Shown here one piece after another: positions 17,416 to 24,352 of a stretch of 64,000 nucleotides of DNA. A program made the position numbers and the translations under genes. Numbering within the stretch: the stretch's first letter is position 1; every line of letters starts with the position of its first letter. The stretch comes from JAKZRT01 sp965247915. Its GTDB lineage: Bacteria > Pseudomonadota > Alphaproteobacteria > Rhodobacterales > Rhodobacteraceae. Under the pieces are notes generated by a model that was not told where the DNA came from, did not search any database, and worked only from the letters and a program-made list of their open reading frames with translations. The stretch is taken from positions 2,728,001-2,792,000 of the forward strand of contig OZ252048.1 in the NCBI GenBank assembly GCA_965247915.1, written 5' to 3'.

Positions 17416-17777
17416 GCTGACATCACGTCCAGCAACAGCCCGCGCGCGCGGTCGGGTTCGCCGTCGGCAATCGCATTGATTGCCGCGTCGATTTTCGGGC
17501 CGCAGACGATCAGCGCGCGACTTTCGCCGAGCGAAATGTCCGGGTCCGGTTCGGGGGACTTTTCGACCGTCACGTCGGTTTCAAGCTCGGAGATCCCGAA
17601 GGCGACAAAGAGCCGGCCAACGGCTTCATCGATTTCAAGGCACAGCGCGCGGGCCTCGGCTTCGGAAAACTCGTAGCCGCGCCGGCTCGCGCAATTGGCC
17701 AGAACCTCGATCGCCTTGACAGCCTTCTCAATGCGCCCCGGCACGATGCGTTCATATCTGTCGCGGGCTGGGGTCAT
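17412..17777 (-). CDS. Phage protein (121 aa), unknown
   Basis: Acidic helical protein ('FSEAEARALCLEIDEAVGRLFVAFGI'). Four-base overlaps on both sides place it in the leftward operon between the zinc-ribbon protein and the small proteins before int. No function recognised. Confidence 0.6.
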   Translation of the reverse strand: MTPARDRYERIVPGRIEKAVKAIEVLANCASRRGYEFSEAEARALCLEIDEAVGRLFVAFGISELETDVTVEKSPEPDPDISLGESRALIVCGPKIDAAINAIADGEPDRARGLLLDVMSA

Positions 17778-18091
17778 GGTCTGAACGCCTTTCTCTTTTT
17801 CCGTGACAGGGCCTTCGCATCATCCCGGATAAGCCCGCCTTGCTCCAAGTGCCCACGAACGCCGGGTGAAAATTTCGGCCAAATTTTTTCAGGCGGTCTA
17901 ATCCATCTAACAGCCGGGCTTCCAAGAATTTCCTGCGGAATGTTGTACATCATGGACGTCGCGTGAGCGGCGCAATTCAGGCAGGTGGTCATGAACGGTG
18001 TCACGCCCTCAGCCATGTCTTGTGTGACAAATCCGTGGCCGCAATCGCCGCAGATGTAGACGTTCTTCTTACCCCTAAAATTGTGATCCAC
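17774..18091 (-). CDS. Zinc-ribbon-like phage protein (105 aa)
   Basis: N-terminal 'YICGDCGHGF' and, about 23 residues on, 'TTCLNCAAH' form a CxxC...CxxC zinc-ribbon-like pair; the rest is basic. Known phage relatives are annotated only as hypothetical. Could bind DNA or a protein partner. Confidence 0.6.
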   Translation of the reverse strand: MDHNFRGKKNVYICGDCGHGFVTQDMAEGVTPFMTTCLNCAAHATSMMYNIPQEILGSPAVRWIRPPEKIWPKFSPGVRGHLEQGGLIRDDAKALSRKKRKAFRP

Positions 18092-18104
18092 TTGCTGTTT
18101 GCTC

Positions 18105-18380
18105 CTATGCCGACCGCGCCAAATTCATCAGGCGGGGATCGACGACGACGTTGCCGAGATCGAAAAGGTCCGGGTCAAGGGCGGCCGAGGGCGGCAGGCC
18201 CTGCCGGCCGACCCAGGCCCGCACTTCGGAGGCGCGCCACAGGAGCGGGCGCAGGATGTGGGGCATCGGGGCGGGAAAATCGTGGTCGCGTTCCATGGCG
18301 CGGCGTCGGCTGAGAAACTGATGGGCGTTGCCCAGTCCGACCTCGGCGGCCACGTCGGCGGCTTCGAGAAAGAGTTTCAT
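18105..18380 (-). CDS. AlpA-like helix-turn-helix protein, possible excisionase
   Basis: 91 residues; 'ADVAAEVGLGNAHQFLSRRRAME' looks like a winged-helix recognition segment and 'LLWRASEVRAWV' matches the 'W...V.AW' end of AlpA/Xis proteins. Position in the integrase operon fits a directionality factor. The alternative is a general transcriptional regulator. Confidence 0.55.
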   Translation of the reverse strand: MKLFLEAADVAAEVGLGNAHQFLSRRRAMERDHDFPAPMPHILRPLLWRASEVRAWVGRQGLPPSAALDPDLFDLGNVVVDPRLMNLARSA

Positions 18381-18661
18381 GCCGCCGCCGCCAAATTCTT
18401 GCGCGCGGCGATGGCCCAGTTCGACATCGCGCCACGAAATCCAGACGTGCAGGTCGCGGTTCGCCCGAGCATCGTGAGACGGGCGCCGCGCCAGTCGTCG
18501 CGGATCCGCGCGCCGTGCGTCGCCTCAAGAAACATCCTCGCGCCGGCGCAGGCTAAGTCATGCGGCGCGTGGTCGGGATAGCAGCTCGGAATTGCTTCGT
18601 GCAGCATAGCGACAAGTTGCGCGGCGGCGCGCAACTTGTCGTGGGTGGGTTGTTTTTTCAT
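18377..18661 (-). CDS. Phage protein (94 aa), unknown
   Basis: Starts ATG 18661 with GAGG eleven bases upstream; the open frame continues further but without a better start. Contains 'MLHEAIPSCYPDHAPHDLACAGARMFLEA'. Overlaps the AlpA-like gene by four bases. No function recognised. Confidence 0.55.
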   Translation of the reverse strand: MKKQPTHDKLRAAAQLVAMLHEAIPSCYPDHAPHDLACAGARMFLEATHGARIRDDWRGARLTMLGRTATCTSGFRGAMSNWAIAARKNLAAAA

Positions 18662-18765
18662 GCTCTTGCCTCGGTTTGCGCGGGCCGTCCGCCGCGCGGT
18701 TGGGTGGTTGGAACATGTGGGCCTTGGCTGGTGGCGGCAGCCCGACGGCACCCACGGGGGATCGT

Positions 18766-19008
18766 TCAGGGTTGCGGCAGGTAATGCACGTTGTCGGGGT
18801 GCGGCGGCGGGGCCGAGACGGTCGCGGCGTGCCGCCGGGTCTGCAATTCTTCCAGGCAGGGCCGCATGGTCAGCTTGAGAAGGGCGGCACCTTCTTCGGA
18901 GCACTGGCCGCGCACGGCCTCGTCGAGCACGCCGATCATCGTCGCCAGCGTTTCGTCGTCGATGGCATCGGCCCGCGCCGACACAATGTGCGCTTTTTGA
19001 TGTTTCAT
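18766..19008 (-). CDS. Phage protein (80 aa), unknown
   Basis: Starts ATG 19008 with AGGAG nine bases upstream. Helical, acidic centre ('LATMIGVLDEAVRGQC'). A minus-strand promoter-like TTGACA lies at 19062-19067, next to motifs shared with the repressor control region, so it probably heads the leftward operon. Confidence 0.55.
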   Translation of the reverse strand: MKHQKAHIVSARADAIDDETLATMIGVLDEAVRGQCSEEGAALLKLTMRPCLEELQTRRHAATVSAPPPHPDNVHYLPQP

Positions 19009-19083
19009 GTGCAACACTCCTGGGAACTTCTCGCCCAAGAGTTAGGGGTGGCCACCGCACACTGTCAAGAACATTGTGTAAAT

Positions 19084-19263
19084 TTAGAACAATTTCTTCA
19101 GCGTATCGTCCATCCTTCGCAGTTCTCGTTCCGCACTTTCGGCTATCACCAGTCGAATGACCTTTTCGGCCAAATCATCGGGTGAGCTGCCCTTAACAAA
19201 TTGGGCAACTTCGCCGTTTGGCTCTGCGGCGGCGGCGGCAAATATCTGAAATCTTGTCCTCCG
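19084..19263 (-). CDS. Small phage protein with unclear start
   Basis: The last ~50 residues ('GEVAQFVKGSSPDDLAEKVIRLVIAESAERELRRMDDTLKKLF') look like a genuine conserved helical protein, but there is no ATG, GTG or TTG in the expected place. It overlaps the end of the 84-residue gene in another frame. Either it starts at a rare codon after GGAGG near 19265, or one gene has been frameshifted. The start coordinate is approximate. Confidence 0.4.
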   Translation of the reverse strand, partial: RRTRFQIFAAAAAEPNGEVAQFVKGSSPDDLAEKVIRLVIAESAERELRRMDDTLKKLF

Positions 19264-19447
19264 CCGCCCGTCTGTTCTCGAAGCGACCCGAACATTTGGC
19301 ACGCACCTTTGGCCACGGAAATCCAATTTTTTGCTGCCATTGCCGGTCGGGAATGATCGTGCGCCCAGAAAGCCGATCGATGACGCGCCAGGACGAAAAC
19401 CAGCCGCATCTGACCTCAAACAATACATCCCTGAAAACAGTTGCCAT
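19193..19447 (-). CDS. Small phage protein (84 aa) coupled to the repressor
   Basis: Starts in the TGATG overlap with the repressor stop, with GGAGG upstream inside the repressor's last codons. Contains 'FSSWRVIDRLSGRTIIPDRQW'. The C-terminus becomes Arg/Cys-rich, where a second frame appears more protein-like. Co-transcribed with the repressor, hence expressed in the lysogen. Unknown function. Confidence 0.5.
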   Translation of the reverse strand: MATVFRDVLFEVRCGWFSSWRVIDRLSGRTIIPDRQWQQKIGFPWPKVRAKCSGRFENRRAAEDKISDICRRRRRAKRRSCPIC

Positions 19448-20082
19448 CAATGCCTCCAGCTGGAAATTACCTTTCCCCGGATCACCACGTTGTTGTTATC
19501 GACAACGTGAACCCAGGTCCCGCCGGCGTTCGAATTTGCGGCGACCAGAACCGGCGGCTCGTAACGCCGCAAGATTGTGTTCGCCTCGCCCGTCTGCCAG
19601 TTATTAATCTGAGCAATTACAACGTCCCCAGAGCCACAGCGTTCGCTGGCATGCGTGTCAACGATCATCAGATCGCCCGGCAAGTAGCCCTGCAAAATCA
19701 GCGCGTCGGATTTCACCGCCCAGACATCGACGCCTGGCCGATCAGCCCCAAGAGCTTTTGAGATTTCGTGGCCTGGATCAGCGTCGGACTTAGGTACCCA
19801 CCGGGCGGCGTCGCTATCGGAAAATCCAGGGGCAATCGACTGGGCGGTAGCCGTATCGGCAATACCCGCGCGCTCCAGAACTTCGGCCAGCGTAACGTCA
19901 AGAACTTTGGCAAATGCCTTTGCATGATCCAGGCTCATCCGCTGGCGGCCTGTTAATATTTTTGAAACTACGGAACGGTCACGGTTCAGCGCCTCGCCAA
20001 TGTTGAAGCTTGTTACACCCAACTGTCGTTGGCGTTTTTTGAACCAGTCCGCATCCACAGTCGGAAAGTGGGCACTGGCCAC
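19447..20082 (-). CDS. CI-like phage repressor (HTH plus S24-type domain)
   Basis: 211 residues. N-terminal XRE helix-turn-helix at about 20-65 ('TSFNIGEALNRDRSVVSKILTGRQRMS'), linker, and a LexA/CI-like C-terminal domain ('SDALILQGYLPGDLMIVD'). Classical self-cleaving repressors have a Ser-Met at the domain start and a later Lys; the Ser here sits in 'KSDAL' and the Lys is not obvious, so cleavage may be lost. GTG 20082 or GTG 20058 may be the start. Divergent from a Cro-position gene. Expected to maintain lysogeny. Confidence 0.85.
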   Translation of the reverse strand: MASAHFPTVDADWFKKRQRQLGVTSFNIGEALNRDRSVVSKILTGRQRMSLDHAKAFAKVLDVTLAEVLERAGIADTATAQSIAPGFSDSDAARWVPKSDADPGHEISKALGADRPGVDVWAVKSDALILQGYLPGDLMIVDTHASERCGSGDVVIAQINNWQTGEANTILRRYEPPVLVAANSNAGGTWVHVVDNNNVVIRGKVISSWRH

Positions 20083-20158
20083 CGCACAAAAAAGGGCAGA
20101 TTTAGAACAATGGATCGAACATTTCTATTGACAGGTCGCACAGTGCGCGCGCTATATC
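20076..20158. promoter_or_regulatory. Lysogeny control region: early promoter and candidate operators
   Basis: Rightward promoter TTGACA (20128-20133) and TATATC (20153-20158, spacing 19). Between them is CGCAC-A-GTGCG (20137-20147), a near-palindrome. TTTAGAACAAT (20101-20111) and TGGCCACCGCACA (20076-20088) are repeated exactly at 19083-19093 and 19049-19061 before the leftward operon, so they are candidate repressor sites. Confidence 0.6.
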
Positions 20159-20165
20159 TTGCGTT

Positions 20166-20459
20166 ATGAGTGCCTACTTCACACCATTAGAAGTGTGCGA
20201 GGCGTTGTTGGGTGGCATCGAGCAGATCGCCAAAGCCAACCGTAAGCATGTAAAAACGCCCTTCGCCTGGCGGCACGCGTCGCGTGACCGCGATGCCGGC
20301 GATATTCCGAGCGCCCGAGATATGCGCGGGCTGTTGGCCTATTCCAAACGCCACAAGCTGGGCCTCACGCCCGAACACCTGATCCATGGCGCCACCAGTG
20401 CCGGGATCGACCGCATTCTGGCCGCGCGCCAGCAACCCGAACTGGCGAGGGTCGGCTGA
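20166..20459 (+). CDS. First rightward early phage protein (97 aa), Cro position
   Basis: Basic protein with 'EALLGGIEQIAKANRKHVKTPFAWRHASRDRDAGDIPSARDMRGLLAYSKRHKLGLTPEHLIHG'. It lies directly after the early promoter where Cro normally is, but I do not see a clear helix-turn-helix. Stop overlaps the next start (TGATG). Confidence 0.6.
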   Translation: MSAYFTPLEVCEALLGGIEQIAKANRKHVKTPFAWRHASRDRDAGDIPSARDMRGLLAYSKRHKLGLTPEHLIHGATSAGIDRILAARQQPELARVG

Positions 20460-21028
20460 TGATCCCGCGCCATCATGAACCCGCCGCAGCCTGTCCCTCG
20501 ATGACAACTGCCCCGGTTCCCGCTTTTCGTAGTTTCAGGGAGCCGTCACACGCGGCGCAACTGGCGGGGGATCGTCCAATCCCTGTGGCGACCCCCGTCT
20601 TTTCAACTTCACGGGATAAACGAGGGGCGACTGCCCCGCACCTGTCCCAGGCGCCGGGGGCGCGGCGGGTGGGACCGGCCGCATCTGATGCCCCCGGCGG
20701 GCGCGAGGAATTTCTCATGTCACGCGAGCGCATTACAATAGCTTTTAACGCCCTGGCGGTCGGACAATCGGCCAAGATCGACGGCCTGGCCCGAACCACC
20801 GTGGACGAGCTGTTGGCAATGGCCGAGGAAATGCTGGGCCGCGACGAACCGCTGCGCCGGTCGATCAACAAGTTCTGCACCGACTTTGATGTGGTGCGGC
20901 AAATTACCAAAGACGAGGCGCGGCGGGCGGCGCTGGCCGAACTCGCCGTGTCGCTGATCGATGCGGCCAGCGAACACACGATGGACCAGCCGCCGCTGCC
21001 GGGTCTGACCGGGGGCGGCGATGGCTGA
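20459..21028 (+). CDS. Early phage protein, unknown (103 or 189 aa)
   Basis: The conserved-looking part starts at ATG 20717 ('SRERITIAFNALAVGQSAKIDGLARTTVDELLAMAEEML'), with GAGGAA eight bases upstream. The frame is also open back to ATG 20459, coupled to the previous stop, but that extension is Pro/Ala/Arg-rich and may not be a real domain. The end overlaps the next gene by eight bases. Function unknown. Confidence 0.55.
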   Translation: MIPRHHEPAAACPSMTTAPVPAFRSFREPSHAAQLAGDRPIPVATPVFSTSRDKRGATAPHLSQAPGARRVGPAASDAPGGREEFLMSRERITIAFNALAVGQSAKIDGLARTTVDELLAMAEEMLGRDEPLRRSINKFCTDFDVVRQITKDEARRAALAELAVSLIDAASEHTMDQPPLPGLTGGGDG

Positions 21029-21356
21029 TTGCCGGACCCGCCTGACCCTTGAAGAACAGGCGTTCGTCAACGCGCTGGCCTACGCGGTGCTGGGCAACTG
21101 CGATCTGGCCAGCACCGAGGCGATGACAGAGGTCGCCAGCAACTACCTTTTGGTCATCGACGTGGATCACCCAAAGCTGGTCCCGCTGATCGAAGCCATC
21201 CAAAGGCTGGCGCATCCGTCCGGCAATTCGCCGCTGGAACGCACCCGGTCACGCGCGGGCACGCAGATGCTGGCCGAACGCGCGCTGGCCCGGTTTTTCG
21301 CCTGGCGGTTCGGTCTCTGCGAAGACGCAATCACAGCAAAGAAGGTGGCGGCATGA
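21021..21356 (+). CDS. Early phage protein (111 aa), unknown
   Basis: Helical soluble protein ('LTLEEQAFVNALAYAVLGNCDLASTEAMTEVASNYLL'). Overlaps neighbours on both sides by 4-8 bases, part of the rightward early operon. No function recognised. Confidence 0.6.
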   Translation: MADCRTRLTLEEQAFVNALAYAVLGNCDLASTEAMTEVASNYLLVIDVDHPKLVPLIEAIQRLAHPSGNSPLERTRSRAGTQMLAERALARFFAWRFGLCEDAITAKKVAA

Positions 21357-21556
21357 AAAGCCTGATCGTCATTCTGATCGTAATAAACGGCCATCTGGTC
21401 GATATCGTGCCGGTCGGCCAGGTGACCCACGAAGAATGCAGGGCGGCGCTGGCGGTGGTTTGGACGCACGTCCAACCGATTATCAACCAGATCGGTGTGC
21501 CAGTCGATGTGCATCTCGAATGCAAGACCGCGCTTTTAATTGAGCCGACCCCGTGA
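21353..21556 (+). CDS. Small phage protein with N-terminal hydrophobic segment (67 aa)
   Basis: Begins 'MKSLIVILIVINGHLVDIVPVG', a short hydrophobic stretch that could be a membrane anchor or signal, followed by a region with two Cys. Four-base overlaps with both neighbours. Unknown role. Confidence 0.55.
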   Translation: MKSLIVILIVINGHLVDIVPVGQVTHEECRAALAVVWTHVQPIINQIGVPVDVHLECKTALLIEPTP

Positions 21557-22416
21557 CCGCTCTGACCGATCTGCAGGCCCAGATCAGGGCCGAGCGGATG
21601 CGGCTGGCCAAATCGCTTGAGGGTGCCGGCCTGACCGTTTCGGTGGCAGTCAGCGGTCAGACCATCGGCATCACCATTGAACTTGGGGCGCAGCTGGCGC
21701 TGCCGGCACCCAACTCCGATCCGGGGGAGGCGAGCGCCCCGGAGCCGCCGCCGGCGCGGGCCGAGGGGAAAATGCCTGAGCAGCCCCGGACCCCGGCGGC
21801 GGCACCTGCGCCAGGCATAGCAATACCAACGCCTACGCGATCGGGCGGCTGGTGCCCGCGCGAACTTGCCGTTGCGCGCGAGGTTGCCCTGGCCGGCGGC
21901 ACCGCGAAGGACGTGGCAAGCCGGTGCCCCGACAGGACATTGAAGGCCTGCTCCTTGCGTCTTGTGCAAATACGCAAGGAGCTGAGGGCCGAAGGCCACA
22001 CCGTGCCCACGCGCCCGCCGTTCGGCCGCAGGCCGGCACCGGCAGCGGTGCCACCGAAACCCGCGAATAAACCCGAGCGGCAGATGTCTGGCCCTGCCAG
22101 TGCCCCGGCGGCGACCGCGCCGTTGTGGCAATCCGCGCGTGCGTTCGACCCGTCGACCCCGGCCGCCGATCGCGCGATCGAGGCGCATCTGAATGCGCTT
22201 GGCTACAAGGCCCCCTGGGATGCCGGGCTGGATTTTGAAATGTTTGAATTGCTTAGCCGCGGCACGTTCGCGGCCGAGGCCGCAAAGATCCTCGAGGTCA
22301 CCAAGCCCGATTTGATCGAGCGCTCCTGGGCACTGCGGCTTGACGACAAAATCGACACCCAAACACGAACACTGGCCGCACTCAAGCGGCGCGCAGGCAA
22401 GGAGCAGAACACATGA
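21553..22416 (+). CDS. Early phage DNA-binding-like protein with Pro/Ala linkers (287 aa)
   Basis: GTG start overlapping the previous stop (GTGA). N-terminal helix, a Pro-rich linker at about 55-95, then 'WCPRELAVAREVALAGGTAKDVASRCPDRTLKACSLRLVQIRKEL', which looks like a helix-turn-helix or SANT-like unit, another linker, and 'FEMFELLSRGTFAAEAAKIL' near the end with a similar helix pattern. Probably regulatory or replication-associated; no named family recognised. Confidence 0.55.
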   Translation: MTALTDLQAQIRAERMRLAKSLEGAGLTVSVAVSGQTIGITIELGAQLALPAPNSDPGEASAPEPPPARAEGKMPEQPRTPAAAPAPGIAIPTPTRSGGWCPRELAVAREVALAGGTAKDVASRCPDRTLKACSLRLVQIRKELRAEGHTVPTRPPFGRRPAPAAVPPKPANKPERQMSGPASAPAATAPLWQSARAFDPSTPAADRAIEAHLNALGYKAPWDAGLDFEMFELLSRGTFAAEAAKILEVTKPDLIERSWALRLDDKIDTQTRTLAALKRRAGKEQNT

Positions 22417-22790
22417 CGAAAGACTATTACGGCACGAAGCGGATCACGGCATGGCCGCAGCGCGGCGAAAACGACATGGATGGCTACGCGGTCAAATACG
22501 CCGACGGTTACGTGAGCTGGTCCCCCGCCGACGTGTTCGAGGCAGCCTATCAGCCGATCACCGCCATGAATTTTGGGCACGCGCTCGCCGCGCTCACAGA
22601 TGGCTACCGTGTCGCACGCGCTGGCTGGAATGGCACCGGGATGTGGATCGACCTGCAACTGCCCGACGAAAATTCAAAGATGGAGCGGCCATATATCTAC
22701 ATCGTTCCGGGACCAGGATGGACGGTTCCGTGGGTGGCGTCGCAAGCCGATTTGCTGAGCGACGACTGGCTGATCGTCGAAACCGGCTGA
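22413..22790 (+). CDS. DUF2829 (Tad2-like) protein, candidate anti-Thoeris
   Basis: 125 residues in two parts. Residues 1-50 hold 'GYAVKYADGYVSWSPADVFEAAY', a module common in phage hypotheticals. From about 51 comes DUF2829: 'MNFGHALAALTDGYRVARAGWNGTGMWIDL', 'WVASQADLLSDDWLIV'. DUF2829 includes Tad2, which binds the cyclic ADP-ribose signal of the Thoeris defence system. Located among early genes, as counter-defence genes often are. Family assignment is strong; anti-Thoeris activity is inferred. Confidence 0.75.
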   Translation: MTKDYYGTKRITAWPQRGENDMDGYAVKYADGYVSWSPADVFEAAYQPITAMNFGHALAALTDGYRVARAGWNGTGMWIDLQLPDENSKMERPYIYIVPGPGWTVPWVASQADLLSDDWLIVETG

Positions 22791-22895
22791 GTTACAGACC
22801 TGGTCCCGGTCGCGGAAGGTGCCGGGGGCAACGAGGACGCGGCGCGGACAGTGGGCCGCGCGGGTCCAGGCGCCAGGGCGATAAGGGCAGGATTG

Positions 22896-24032
22896 ATGCG
22901 CCAGCAATACACCATTGAGGAAATCAAAGACCTGCTTTTGGGGCAGATCGACCAAGTCGTGGCGCAGTACGCGCCCGAGGCGCCAGGTGCGCACCACGAC
23001 GGGCAGCGCTATTTCACGCTGAACCCCGGCCGGCCCGACAAATCGGTCGGCAGTTTCTGGATTTACACGAGCGGGCCGAAGGCGGGCTTTTGGGAAGACC
23101 GCGCCACCGGCGACCACGGCGGGCTTTTGGACCTGATCATGCTCAACCAGGGCTGTTCCTTCGTCGATGCCCTGAAACTCGCGCGCCGCGATCTTGGGCT
23201 GGAACATGAAGACCCGCAAACCAGGGCCGCGCGGGCCGAGGCCGTCAAACGCCAGCAAGCGCTCAGGCGCGAGGCCAAAGCCAACGCCAGGATCGACCGT
23301 GAACGTGTCGCGCGATCGGCCAGGGCGCTGTGGCTTTCCGCGCAGGAAAAGATCGCCGGCACACCGGTCGAATTCTACCTGCGCGGCGCGCGCGGCATCG
23401 ATCTTGCGCAGCTCGGCCGGCAGCCCCGGTCGCTGCGATACGCGCCCGAGTGCTTTTACAAGCACACCGACCCGAAAACCGGTGAGATTACCCAGACAAA
23501 GCTGCCTGCGATGCTGGGGCTGATCACCGACGCGCGCGGCCAGGCCTGCGGCTGTCACCGCACCTATCTCAGGCTTGGCGACGACGGCAAATGGGACAAG
23601 GCCCCGGTGCCGGCACCAAAAAAGGTTTACGGAACCTTCGCGGGGGCCTCGATCCACATCTGGTCGGGCACCGGCCCGCGCGGCGGCAAGGGCGCGCCAC
23701 TGTCAACATGCCCGCCCGACAGCCGCATCTATATCGCCGAAGGCATCGAGGACGCGCTGAGCTGCGTCATGGTCCTGCCCGAGGCGCGCGTGGTGGCTGC
23801 CATCAGCCTGGGCAACCTGGGCGGCGTGGTGCTGCCCGAGAACGTTGCAGAAGTCACGCTAATCGCGGATCAGGACGATGGACCCGAAGCGCGCGCGCAG
23901 CTGGTCCGCGCGATCGAGGCGCACCAACGCGCCGGGCGGCGCACATTCGTCTGGCAAAACAGTGACGGCGGCAAGGACCTGAACGACGCCTGGCGCTCGC
24001 GCCAGGCCGAAGCGGCGCAGTTAGGCGCATGA
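22896..24032 (+). CDS. Phage primase-like protein with Toprim domain
   Basis: About 378 residues from ATG 22896 (GCAGGA upstream). N-terminal part has the CHC2-less primase pattern ('SFWIYTSGPKAGFWEDRATGDHGGLLDLI'), residues ~100-150 are a basic helix, and the C-terminal Toprim domain shows 'IYIAEGIEDALS' (Glu) and 'VTLIADQDDGPEAR' (D-x-D), ending 'GKDLNDAW'. Primes phage DNA synthesis with the helicase-like protein two genes on. Confidence 0.8.
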   Translation: MRQQYTIEEIKDLLLGQIDQVVAQYAPEAPGAHHDGQRYFTLNPGRPDKSVGSFWIYTSGPKAGFWEDRATGDHGGLLDLIMLNQGCSFVDALKLARRDLGLEHEDPQTRAARAEAVKRQQALRREAKANARIDRERVARSARALWLSAQEKIAGTPVEFYLRGARGIDLAQLGRQPRSLRYAPECFYKHTDPKTGEITQTKLPAMLGLITDARGQACGCHRTYLRLGDDGKWDKAPVPAPKKVYGTFAGASIHIWSGTGPRGGKGAPLSTCPPDSRIYIAEGIEDALSCVMVLPEARVVAAISLGNLGGVVLPENVAEVTLIADQDDGPEARAQLVRAIEAHQRAGRRTFVWQNSDGGKDLNDAWRSRQAEAAQLGA

Positions 24033-24352
24033 GCAACGCAACCGGATCAAATTTGCTCGAAGAAACGATTGATCAGGCATTCTGTGCCTACGACAATCTG
24101 CCGCTCAGCGTCAGAGACGTTCTGAAATTCGGTCCTAGTGACTGGCATCTCGGAGAAATTTCTCGGGAATACAATGCTGCGCGGCGCGCGGATAAACCGC
24201 TGGCCGATTTTGCCTATTCGCTAAGGATCAGACTTGGCCGCGCCAGCGCCAAAGATTGCTACCGCATCTACGGCCCGGACCATCCCGAAGCTAACAATTT
24301 TGGACGGCGGCTGCGCCCGTTGCGCGGCAATAATCTGTGGGGCGCGGCATGA
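24029..24352 (+). CDS. Phage protein between primase and helicase (107 aa)
   Basis: Soluble protein ('YDNLPLSVRDVLKFGPSDWHLGEISREYNAARRADKPLADFAYSL'). ATGA overlaps with both neighbours lock it into the replication operon. Function unknown. Confidence 0.6.
   Translation: MSNATGSNLLEETIDQAFCAYDNLPLSVRDVLKFGPSDWHLGEISREYNAARRADKPLADFAYSLRIRLGRASAKDCYRIYGPDHPEANNFGRRLRPLRGNNLWGAA

Noticed and set aside
20105..20120. LexA-box-like GAAC-N8-GAAC
   Set aside because: The alphaproteobacterial SOS box has seven bases between the half sites; here there are eight.
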